64,000 bases of DNA, taken from Pontibacter indicus (GTDB lineage: Bacteria > Bacteroidota > Bacteroidia > Cytophagales > Hymenobacteraceae). The stretch spans positions 1,426,001 through 1,490,000 of the forward strand of contig NZ_FTPP01000001.1 of the NCBI RefSeq assembly GCF_900156345.1, written 5' to 3'. Of this stretch, positions 27,001 to 34,410 are shown piece by piece. The notes beneath the pieces were generated by a model that was not told the DNA's origin, did no database searches, and saw nothing but the letters and a program-made list of their open reading frames with translations. Every line of letters starts with the position of its first letter. The stretch's first letter is position 1. A program made the position numbers and the translations under genes.

Positions 27001-27735
27001 ATTATCCGCGAGAAAGGAAGTAACTCGGAGCGCGAAATGGCCAACGCCATGTACCTGGCCGGTTTCGACGTGAAGGACGTACACATGACAGACCTGATAT
27101 CGGGAAGAGAAATGCTTGAGGATATCCGCTTTATCGGCGCTGTTGGTGGCTTCTCGAACTCCGACGTGCTGGGTTCGGCCAAAGGATGGGCCGGTGCCTT
27201 TATGTACAACGAGAAAGCCAAAACCGCCATCGAGAACTTCTTCAAGCGCCAAGACACACTTTCGGTAGGTATATGCAACGGCTGCCAGCTGTTTGTGGAG
27301 CTTGGCTTCATCACGATGGGCCACGACCAGAAAGCGCGCATGCTGCACAACGTGAGCCAGAAGCACGAAAGCATCTTCACTTCGCTCACCATCCAGGAAA
27401 ACAAATCGGTGATGCTCTCCAGCCTGGCTGGCAGTACGCTGGGCGTTTGGGTATCGCATGGCGAAGGCCGCTTCAGTCTGCCGCACACCGAGGACAAGTA
27501 CCAGATCGTTTCGAAGTACGCCTACGAGACCTACCCGGCCTGCCCGAACGGCTCTGACTACAACACGGCCATGATCTGCGACGAGACAGGTCGCCACCTG
27601 GTGATGATGCCACACATCGAACGTTCGCTTCTGCAATGGCAGTGGGCGCACTACCCGAAAGGCCGCCACGACGAAGTATCGCCGTGGATGGAAGCTTTCG
27701 TGAATGCCAGAAAATGGCTGGAAGCGAACCAATAG
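24055..27735 (+). CDS. purL: Phosphoribosylformylglycinamidine synthase (large, single-chain)
   Basis: A 1226-residue purine-biosynthesis enzyme converting FGAR, glutamine and ATP to FGAM. The synthase part has [14 protein letters not shown] near residue 162 and the ATP/FGAR site [30 protein letters not shown] in the 240-270 region. The fused PurQ-type glutaminase starts near residue 980 ([16 protein letters not shown]), with catalytic Cys1074 in [15 protein letters not shown] and the His/Glu pair near the C-terminus ([13 protein letters not shown]). Length is normal for the large type, so no separate purQ or purS is needed. Several AGGTATA words are embedded and bring in the rare codon ATA. 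Confidence 0.97.
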   Translation: [1226 protein letters not shown]

Positions 27736-27756
27736 GTATACGTTTTAGATTAACAT

Positions 27757-27793
27757 AAAAAAGGCACTCCGGTTTATTCCGGAGCGCCTTTTT
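27757..27793 (+). terminator. Intrinsic terminator of purL
   Basis: AAAAAAGGCACTCCGG (27757-27772) pairs with 27779-27793 around the loop TTTATT, with one A/C mismatch, and runs into TTTTTGTTTT. It sits 22 bases after the purL stop. Confidence 0.9.
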
Positions 27794-27918
27794 GTTTTCG
27801 CAGCTGATTTTTTGCCGGACTTATACTCCTAAACCTCCCAGTTGCTCAATGAAAGAGCAGTATTCGCAAGAGAAAGTACAATAGCATTCACGAAAATTAT
27901 CCCCTTGAGAGAAAAGCC

Positions 27919-28051
27919 GTTTCATTCCAGGTAATTCTCCCCTTGAGGGGAGCGAAGAGGGGTGTTTACATCTGCAAGGAGATCTCAAGTTGGCTACATA
28001 CTGGATTTTTGGCTTTGAATTTACACCCCTATAATCCCCTCAAGGGGATAG
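27919..28051 (-). mobile_element. MITE-like palindromic element (nuclease-free copy, about 133 bp)
   Basis: Read on the minus strand it begins CTATCCCCTTGAGGGG and then ATTATAGGGGTGTAAA (complement of 28020-28051). It ends with ACACCCCTCTTCGCTCCCC and then CTCAAGGGGAGAATTACC (complement of 27932-27966), plus GAATGAAAC. The same order, with about 80 percent identity in the right part, recurs at 48681-48814. A further fragment, TATCCCCTTGAGAG, lies at 27898-27911. The gap 27794-28113 contains nothing else that I can support; an open frame through the repeat is not a gene. Confidence 0.7.
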
Positions 28052-28113
28052 TTTTGCAAAGCGAAACATCCCTTAACCTCATGGTAAGAATGGAAGTACC
28101 CCAGCTATACCTA

Positions 28114-28791
28114 TCAAATCCCCTGCAACTGCTGCATATAAGAAGCACCCACCGGCACTTCGTTTCCTTTGATGCATACCTGGTGGCGTTCGATCTTATC
28201 GATCTGCTTTTTGGAAACGATGTAAGAACGGTGCACCCGCACAAAACTGTCGGCGGGTAACTGTTCGGTCAGTTCCTGTATGGTCATGCGCGAGAGCAGC
28301 TTTTTCCCGTCTGCCAGCACAAAAGTGACGTAATTGCCCGCTGCCTCCAGGTATAGGATATCATCGTAGTATACCTTCACCTGCTCGTAACCGGTCTTCA
28401 GGAAGAGGTAATCCTTGACGGGAGCAGTCGTGCCGCGCAGTTGCAGTAGCTCCTGGGCCTTGTTGCAGGCCTTGATGAACCTTGGCAGCGAAAAGGGCTT
28501 CAACAGATAATCGACCGCATCGAGCTCAAAACTCGTTACGGCGTGCTCCGAGTAGGCCGTCGTAAAAATCACCATCGGCTTTTTCTGCAGGCTCGTCACG
28601 AACTCCAGCCCGGAGATGTCCGGCATTTTGATGTCCAGGAACAGCAGGTCGACTGGTTCGTTTTGCAGGAACTCCAGGGCTTTGAAGGCGTCTGTGAAAC
28701 AGCCGACCAATTCCAGGAAAGGCACCTTGGCGGCATGGGCCCGCACCACTTCCAGGGCCATTGGTTCGTCGTCTATCGCTATTGCGCGCAT
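28114..28791 (-). CDS. LytTR-family response regulator
   Basis: A 225-residue regulator. The receiver domain (residues 1-115) has IDDEP at the acidic pocket, the phosphoacceptor Asp in LLFLDIKMPDISG, and Lys in YLLKPFS. The LytTR DNA-binding domain spans residues about 125-220 (YLEAAGNYVTFVLADGKKLLSRMTIQELTEQLP and FVRVHRSYIVSKKQID). It pairs with the LytS/YehU-type kinase at 30063, encoded upstream on the same strand but separated from it by a hydrolase gene. Its start codon lies in a CAGGTATGCG stretch. Confidence 0.93.
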   Translation of the reverse strand: MRAIAIDDEPMALEVVRAHAAKVPFLELVGCFTDAFKALEFLQNEPVDLLFLDIKMPDISGLEFVTSLQKKPMVIFTTAYSEHAVTSFELDAVDYLLKPFSLPRFIKACNKAQELLQLRGTTAPVKDYLFLKTGYEQVKVYYDDILYLEAAGNYVTFVLADGKKLLSRMTIQELTEQLPADSFVRVHRSYIVSKKQIDKIERHQVCIKGNEVPVGASYMQQLQGI

Positions 28792-28971
28792 ACCTGTTTC
28801 TTTAGCTGTATACCTGTTTAGAGTTTCCCTATTTTACTACAATTTCTGATAAAAAGCACTGTGTAAGCCGGGGAAATGAGCAACATTCACTGAATGTGAT
28901 TTGTCTCAGACTGATTGGCAGTTACTTGAAGTTGTCGGGCGGCATTTGGCAGGTGCTCACCTGCACACTTC

Positions 28972-30033
28972 CTAGTCTTCAGATTCCAGTTTTGGTAGAT
29001 CGTATTCCTTATTCAACAGAATGTGAAAGATCCCCATCACAATTTCTTTATAAGGATAATCAACCCCATTAAAGGTATAGGCAAACGTCATGTCTTGCTG
29101 CGGCATATACACCAGAAGCGATTTAAATTGGTCCATCCCTCCCATGTGGCCAATCATTTTTTCCTCCTGCAAAACTGGAATTGGGTACATGCCAATGCCA
29201 GGTTCTTTCTTCATCATCGCAAGGGAATTTTCAGATACTAATTTTCCATCTAAAAGACCGTTCATAAACTTGTTCAGATCTTCCGGCGTGGAGATGATCC
29301 CTGCCGCTCCTCGGGGAATGCTTAAGTCAATATGCACAGGTTTTTCCCACACGCCAGCTTTCTTTTCGTAGGAACTGGCAATGGTTTTTTTAGGGTTACT
29401 TTCCCCGTAATAAGTATTCTTTAGCTTAAGGGGTTTCAGGATACGCTTTTCCAGAATTTTACCAAAATCCTTCTTTTCGATGTCTTCCAGAATGAAGGAT
29501 AGTACGATGTAATTCGTGTTGGAATAGTCCCTTTTTTCCCCAGGAGAGAAGACACTGCCGTTTTCTTTAATCTTGGACAACAACTCCTCCTTGCTTCTCT
29601 TTTCTACCATCCACTCGTTGAAATTCGGGGATTTTATAATATCAAAAAGGCCACTTTTGTGCTGCAGCAGTTGCTGTATGGTTGTTCCATCTGCGTTCGG
29701 CAATTCGGGATAAAACGAAGATAGTTTGGTTTCAAATGATAATTTGCCCTCTTCAATCAGCTGCATGACGAGCGTAGCGGTTAACATTTTGGAGACGGAA
29801 CCAGTCCTATATTGTGTATCAGCCGTTGCTTTTACCTTTTTGTCTACATCGGCATAGCCGATTGACTTTTGGTACACACTTTTACCCTTGTGGTAGACCG
29901 ACAGACTGCCCATCACTTTGTCATGTTTTTCTAACATGGAAAGCAAGCTGTCCATTTTGGCTGTCTGGAAATTCTGAGCTTTTACGCCTGTCGCGAAAAA
30001 GAAAAAACCGAATAAGAACACGACTATTTTCAT
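28972..30033 (-). CDS. Serine hydrolase, beta-lactamase/class C PBP-like
   Basis: A 353-residue exported enzyme with a signal peptide ending VKAQ (residue 20). The catalytic motif SVSK places Ser79 and Lys82, YSN (in KRDYSNTNY) supplies the Tyr, and HMGG near residue 297 is the third motif. Family members are beta-lactamases, D-aminopeptidases or esterases; no specific substrate can be assigned. It lies 29 bases after the kinase stop and 180 bases before the LytTR gene, inside what is usually a tight kinase-regulator pair. Its base composition is clearly more AT-rich than either neighbour, which suggests later insertion. A GCAGGTG-CT-CACCTGC hairpin (28949-28964) follows its stop. Confidence 0.88.
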   Translation of the reverse strand: MKIVVFLFGFFFFATGVKAQNFQTAKMDSLLSMLEKHDKVMGSLSVYHKGKSVYQKSIGYADVDKKVKATADTQYRTGSVSKMLTATLVMQLIEEGKLSFETKLSSFYPELPNADGTTIQQLLQHKSGLFDIIKSPNFNEWMVEKRSKEELLSKIKENGSVFSPGEKRDYSNTNYIVLSFILEDIEKKDFGKILEKRILKPLKLKNTYYGESNPKKTIASSYEKKAGVWEKPVHIDLSIPRGAAGIISTPEDLNKFMNGLLDGKLVSENSLAMMKKEPGIGMYPIPVLQEEKMIGHMGGMDQFKSLLVYMPQQDMTFAYTFNGVDYPYKEIVMGIFHILLNKEYDLPKLESED

Positions 30034-30062
30034 GATACTGATTTTTTGATGGTTCGTAGCAA

Positions 30063-31580
30063 CTACAATTGCAGTGTCAGGTGTACAAAAAACTCTTCCG
30101 GTGTGTCGCGGATGATGAGGTCATGCCGGTCAGGGTATAGCAGGTTTAGGCGCTGCCGCACGTTGATGAGTCCTATACCCGAGGCGTCTTTCTCCGGGTC
30201 CTGCTCCGACTTCTTCTGCTTGCTGTTGTACACGTCGAAGTAGATCTTGTCCTGCTCGCTGTGCAGACTTATCCGGATCCAGGATTTGTGTTTCAGGCTG
30301 ATGCCATGCTTGAAGGCGTTTTCAATAAACGGAATCAGCAGCATGGGCGCGATGTACTTGTCCCCTACCACATCGTCAATCTTGGTCTCGATCGAGATGT
30401 TGGGCGAGGCCGAAGTGCGGAGCAACTGCAGGTCGATGTAGTTGCGCATGTATTCTATTTCGCGCGAGAGCAGGATCTTTTGCTGGTGATTTTCGTGGAG
30501 CATGAAGCGCATCATGTCGCCCAGCATCTGTATACCTTGTGCGGTGCGCTCGCTGTTTTCCTGCAGGGCGGTGCCGTACAGCGTGTTCAGGGCGTTGAAC
30601 AAAAAATGCGGGTTGATCTGGGAGCGCAGGAAATCCAGGTTGGCGCTCGTTTTGCCGAGTTCTTTCTTCAGCACCACCATCTCCTCTCTCCCCTTCATCT
30701 GGCGCTTGAACAGAAACCAGACAAAAGGAGCCGTTACCACCAACTGAAAAAGCGAGTTGAAAAAGCTCAGGCCAAAGGCATTGTCTTCGTCATGAAAGAA
30801 GGGCAGCAGCAGAAACGTCACCGGCAGATAGGCTAAGATCACAACCAACAGCGATACCAGCAGATACTTCCGCAAAGGCTTTTTAGACCGCAGTGCATTC
30901 GGGATCAGGTAATAGTAAGCACCACAGTAAAGCATTAAGGCACACAGGGAAAGTATCCCCAGGGTTACTGTGATATCCTGATCTATATCGAACACCATCA
31001 GCACAAACACACTCACCATCCAGATAATGAAGGCGGTCAGCGTTTCCCGGTTAACAAACCGATACCTGGCCGAAATAGCCGTGGCATTGGAGAGCAGGTA
31101 TAGCCCGGTGTATTTGATGAAGGTATAGATGCCGACCAGCAGCAGCAGGAACAGCGCGTGGCGGAAGCTGTCCTGGAAGATCAGACCGTAGTCCTGCTCA
31201 CCCGGAAAATTCCAGTTGATAAAATAGCTTTTGGTATAGGTGTCGAGCACGCCCGCCCCGAAGGCGTAGGCCAGGTATAAACCTAGCAGCATCAGGGAAT
31301 AGAGCGCGACATTTTGCTTTTGCATCAGTTTGGGGATGATGCGGAAGTTGAGCAGCAGGAAACCCAGGTATAGCAAGGTATAGCGGATGAGCTGCGGCCA
31401 GAAATGATGCTTGTAAAAACGATAGTGTATCCCTGCCTCTTCGAAATCCCATCGGTAGGGCTCGTCGGAGGTGGACAGCGAAAAGATGGCAAAAACAAAG
31501 ATGGCCGTAGCCGCCCAGAACTCTATTTTAGCGGTCTGGATGGGCTTTGCAACAGGATGGTCGAGGGTCATATCGTTCAT
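30063..31580 (-). CDS. LytS/YehU-type sensor histidine kinase
   Basis: A 505-residue membrane kinase. About eight hydrophobic segments fill residues 15-300, alternating with short loops. The His_kinase domain starts KKELGKTSANLDFLRSQINPHFLFNALNTLYG, with the phosphoacceptor His in NPHFLFN. The ATPase part has PFIENAFKHGIS and GIGLINVRQRL. This family partners with LytTR regulators; one is encoded downstream at 28114. ATG 31580 is preferred; an in-frame ATG at 31616 would add 12 residues. The hydrolase gene lies between the two partners. Confidence 0.9.
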   Translation of the reverse strand: MNDMTLDHPVAKPIQTAKIEFWAATAIFVFAIFSLSTSDEPYRWDFEEAGIHYRFYKHHFWPQLIRYTLLYLGFLLLNFRIIPKLMQKQNVALYSLMLLGLYLAYAFGAGVLDTYTKSYFINWNFPGEQDYGLIFQDSFRHALFLLLLVGIYTFIKYTGLYLLSNATAISARYRFVNRETLTAFIIWMVSVFVLMVFDIDQDITVTLGILSLCALMLYCGAYYYLIPNALRSKKPLRKYLLVSLLVVILAYLPVTFLLLPFFHDEDNAFGLSFFNSLFQLVVTAPFVWFLFKRQMKGREEMVVLKKELGKTSANLDFLRSQINPHFLFNALNTLYGTALQENSERTAQGIQMLGDMMRFMLHENHQQKILLSREIEYMRNYIDLQLLRTSASPNISIETKIDDVVGDKYIAPMLLIPFIENAFKHGISLKHKSWIRISLHSEQDKIYFDVYNSKQKKSEQDPEKDASGIGLINVRQRLNLLYPDRHDLIIRDTPEEFFVHLTLQL

Positions 31581-31655
31581 GTAACAATGATAGATGAAAG
31601 GGTTGAGTATAAACAATAAATGTGATGAATGCGGCTGATTTTGTGACGGGTGCTG

Positions 31656-31916
31656 CTAAAACAGGGTATCGAGCAGAAAGTGGAGCAACTGGTCCGCTTC
31701 CCACACCACATCCAAGTCGCCGGGCGGGCTTTGTCCCTCGTTCGGCTCGCTTAAAGCGCACAACAGCTCTACCAGGCGCGACATCCCGGCCCCGTTCTGC
31801 CCCAGCAACCCGTACAGCAGAAGCAGTATGGCCAGACCGGCCCGCAGCAGGCCCTGTACCTGCCTCGGGTTCGTGTTGTCGCTATTTCTGATCGTCAATG
31901 CCATCGTTTCTTTCAT
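31656..31916 (-). CDS. Small hypothetical membrane-associated protein
   Basis: An 86-residue protein with one hydrophobic helix (LLRAGLAILLLLYGLLG, residues 23-39) and an acidic C-terminus (DLDVVWEADQLLHFLLDTLF). ATG 31916 is preceded by an AAGGA sequence at suitable distance. It lies 75 bases upstream of the kinase start on the same strand and might be co-transcribed. No family is recognised. An opposing frame covers the same bases, so the call is moderate. Confidence 0.5.
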   Translation of the reverse strand: MKETMALTIRNSDNTNPRQVQGLLRAGLAILLLLYGLLGQNGAGMSRLVELLCALSEPNEGQSPPGDLDVVWEADQLLHFLLDTLF

Positions 31917-32139
31917 GTTCCTTATCTGACTTCTTCCTGGCAGACTGCCCGCCAGTTACTTTACAGGTATAAGATTAGGAAACAGGAAACAGGACTTCAA
32001 CAAAAAGTGATGAATGATCCAAAAGATGTGATAAACTGAGCACAAGTGCGCGTTGACCCCGCCAAAAAGGGACTATCGCAACTTTTATCCATAAGACTTT
32101 GCTATACCTAAAAAAACGAAAGCCAACGGCCAATAAAAA

Positions 32140-32163
32140 AACCGCTCTAGTACTAGAGCGGTT
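32140..32163 (-). terminator. Terminator: 24-bp perfect palindrome
   Basis: Positions 32140-32163 are fully self-complementary around the centre AGTACT, with arms AACCGCTCTAG. An A-run before it (32135-32140) gives a U-tract on the minus strand, fitting the end of the lipoprotein gene at 32245. The 328-base gap 31917-32244 holds this hairpin and several AGGTATA words, but no gene. Confidence 0.8.
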
Positions 32164-32244
32164 CGGTATAGGAACTTGATTGCAGGCTATACCTGCTTAA
32201 TAAAATAAGGTGGGTATCAGGTATAGCCTTTAGCACACAGTGTC

Positions 32245-33120
32245 TTACTTGACACCCCATAATGCCAGGTAGGTATAGTACATGTCGAAGTACTCGTCTC
32301 TGCTCAGCAGTTTATTCCGGTTGCGGTCCCAGCGGTCAAAAATGCCGGCCGCAAATTCAGCCTCTTTCACAAGGCCGTCGTCATTTAGGTCCCATTCGTC
32401 AAACAGGTCAAGCCTGCCCAGCCCACTCCGAAACTCTTCGATAGTCAGCACATCATTTCCGTCTTCATCCCAGGTAGTCCAAGCCTGCTTTTCGAACCGG
32501 AAATCCTTTACAAACTTTTCCCATTGGTCTTTCGGGATGCTGCTTTCCACGTTCATCATCATAAATACGCCATCGCTGAACTGCTTCTCGTTGAACTCAA
32601 TGCCATTTGTAAAGTCGAATCCGAACCAACCCCAGTCGACGAAGCTGTAGAAACTACTCTTTTGAAAGGCGTTGGCAAATTCTGTTTTGTTCAGGTCTGG
32701 CGCATGCACGGTAAGCGTGACGGAATCCTTGGCCATGTTTTGTGCTTTGTCCTTTACTTCCAGGACCAGCGAATAAGTCCCCGGTGCTGTATCGCGAGGA
32801 TAGAATGAAATTCCAAAGGTTAAGAGCTTCGTAGCCCCGGTCAGTGTGAATGGTTCTGTCACTTCACGCTTGCTCCCGTCTGCACTTACCAGAAAAGCAC
32901 GTACTCCTTCTAAGGCCTTGTCATCCGAAGCCCTGGCGCTAAAACTAACCAGATCTATAATAAGATACGTTGTGTTTTCATCCGGAGAAAGAAAGTTGAT
33001 TGTTGGCTTTTCTGTATCAGGAGCATTGTTTGTTCCAGGTGATGGAGCATCATCGTCATCCCCACACGAGGCCAGAAAGCTTAAAATCAGAAGAAACAGG
33101 AGTTTATAGATTTTTCCCAT
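32245..33120 (-). CDS. EF-hand lipoprotein with an Ig-like domain
   Basis: A 291-residue lipoprotein; the lipobox LASC gives Cys19, followed by an acidic GDDDD stretch. Residues about 38-140 form a bacterial Ig/cadherin-like beta domain (PTINFLSPDENTTYLIIDLVS, with VLEVKDKAQNMAKDSVTLTV as its end). The C-terminal half has three EF-hand loops: DEDGNDVLTIEEF, DLNDDGLVKEAEF and DRNRNKLLSRDEY, with Asp/Asn ligands at the expected positions. A Ca2+-binding surface protein is inferred. It is monocistronic, with its own terminator. Confidence 0.85.
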   Translation of the reverse strand: MGKIYKLLFLLILSFLASCGDDDDAPSPGTNNAPDTEKPTINFLSPDENTTYLIIDLVSFSARASDDKALEGVRAFLVSADGSKREVTEPFTLTGATKLLTFGISFYPRDTAPGTYSLVLEVKDKAQNMAKDSVTLTVHAPDLNKTEFANAFQKSSFYSFVDWGWFGFDFTNGIEFNEKQFSDGVFMMMNVESSIPKDQWEKFVKDFRFEKQAWTTWDEDGNDVLTIEEFRSGLGRLDLFDEWDLNDDGLVKEAEFAAGIFDRWDRNRNKLLSRDEYFDMYYTYLALWGVK

Positions 33121-33453
33121 AGCAGTAAGAAAAAGCAGAAACAGAAATAAGGAGATGCGGTGTTAAATCAGCCCATGCAACAGGGGCTGTCGTGGTATGA
33201 AGGAAAGGAGTGGTTCTTGCTTCAGGGCGTAGAAAGCAGATGTCAGGTCTGTGGTGTCCGGAACGGGCATGACCAGTGTGCTCTTAGAAGCCGACGCGCA
33301 TGTGCGGGCAGCTTGAAGCGACGTCCTATACTTTAATTTATACGCATTCGGCTTCCTTCCAGTGAATGCTGCAAAAGGGCGCGGGCTGTTATTACGTAGA
33401 TGGGCTGATTATGCCTATAGAACAGGTATAATCAGAGGTAAATTAAAATAAGC
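33121..33453. other. Intergenic stretch without a supported gene
   Basis: The 333 bases hold the upstream region of the lipoprotein gene and the 3' end of the pirin gene region. A 53-codon frame at 33175-33336 (plus) has no family character. GCATTC and GAATGC half-sites near 33345-33370 and one AGGTATA word at 33425 are the only patterns seen. Confidence 0.5.
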
Positions 33454-34371
33454 TTAAGAAAGTGCTTGCGGTGCAGGTCCGCCGCCTGCCGGTTTGGAGC
33501 GGTCGGCCGGGAGCGGTACGTATTCCAAGTTATCGTTGGGCGGGAGCAGGATGCGTCCTTCTTTCCAGTCGGCTTTCGCCTGCTCTATTCTTTCTTTGCG
33601 CGACGACACAAAATTCCACCAGATAAAGCGCTCGCCCAGCGGTTCTCCGCCCAGCAGCATTATAGTTGTAGGCTCTTTTGCAATTATGAGCGGGTCTGCC
33701 CCTTTGCTGAACACCAGCATCTGCCCCATGGTGTAAGTCCTGTGCGCGACTTCAATGCTGCCTATGGCTACGTAGATTCCCCGCTCGGCATGTTCTTTTG
33801 GCAATCCAAAACGGGCGCCTTTTTCGAGCACGACGTGCAGGTAGAACAGGGGCGAATGAGTCTTCACATCGTTCCGCAGCCCGTAGGCATCTCCGGCGAT
33901 CAGGCGCATCCACACGCCGGTTTCTGTGAAGATGGGCAGTTGTTCGGGCTTGTAATTTTCAAAGGAAGGGGCGGCTTCTTCGTCTTTCTCGGGCAGCGCC
34001 ACCCAGGTCTGTATCATTTCCAGTTCGCCGCCGGCCAGGGTGGCGGGGTCTTCAAAACGCTCGGAGTGCGCAATACCGCTACCCGCTGTCATCCAGTTCA
34101 CCTCACCCGGTCGTATGATCTGCTCCACGCCCAGGCTGTCGCGGTGGGTCACCTGCCCGCCAAACAAATAACTGACCGTGGAGAGGCCAATGTGCGGGTG
34201 CGGCAGCACGTCCATGTCGTGGGTGAGCGGGGGCTGCACTTCTACCGGACCGGCATGGTCCATGAAAATGAAGGGGCCCACCATGCGGCGCAGCCGAAAA
34301 GGCAGAATGCGGCGCACATCCATTCCGGGAGCGAGCGAGGCTTTGCGGGCCTCAATGACGATATCCAGCAT
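33454..34371 (-). CDS. Pirin family protein (bicupin)
   Basis: A 305-residue cytoplasmic bicupin. The N-terminal cupin carries the pirin metal-site pattern DVLPHPHIGLSTVSYLFGG (residues 54-72), followed by HRDSLG and MTAGSGIAHSERF with further His and Glu ligands. The C-terminal cupin includes LYLHVVLEKGARFGLPKEHAERGIYV-type sequence, in two adjoining parts. Some pirins have quercetinase activity or act in transcriptional control; the role here is unknown. It follows a PAS kinase gene on the same strand by 39 bases, so co-transcription is possible. Confidence 0.92.
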   Translation of the reverse strand: MLDIVIEARKASLAPGMDVRRILPFRLRRMVGPFIFMDHAGPVEVQPPLTHDMDVLPHPHIGLSTVSYLFGGQVTHRDSLGVEQIIRPGEVNWMTAGSGIAHSERFEDPATLAGGELEMIQTWVALPEKDEEAAPSFENYKPEQLPIFTETGVWMRLIAGDAYGLRNDVKTHSPLFYLHVVLEKGARFGLPKEHAERGIYVAIGSIEVAHRTYTMGQMLVFSKGADPLIIAKEPTTIMLLGGEPLGERFIWWNFVSSRKERIEQAKADWKEGRILLPPNDNLEYVPLPADRSKPAGGGPAPQALS

Positions 34372-34410
34372 AAAGACGAATTTAGGGGTTTCCTATACCT
34401 GTTGCAAGGC

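Noticed and set aside
25735-27732. 665-codon open frame antisense to purL
   Set aside because: It lies wholly opposite a clear purL gene, has no recognisable domain, and is explained by codon bias that keeps the opposite strand free of stops.
27943-28260. 105-codon frame through the palindromic element into the LytTR gene
   Set aside because: It is composed of repeat sequence and the antisense of the LytTR gene.
31622-31891. 89-codon plus-strand frame opposite the small membrane protein
   Set aside because: Arg/Pro/Ala-rich antisense pattern; the minus-strand frame has a hydrophobic helix and a ribosome-binding sequence.
33175-33336. 53-codon frame in the gap between the lipoprotein and pirin genes
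   Set aside because: Arg/Cys-rich end, no ribosome-binding sequence and no family character.
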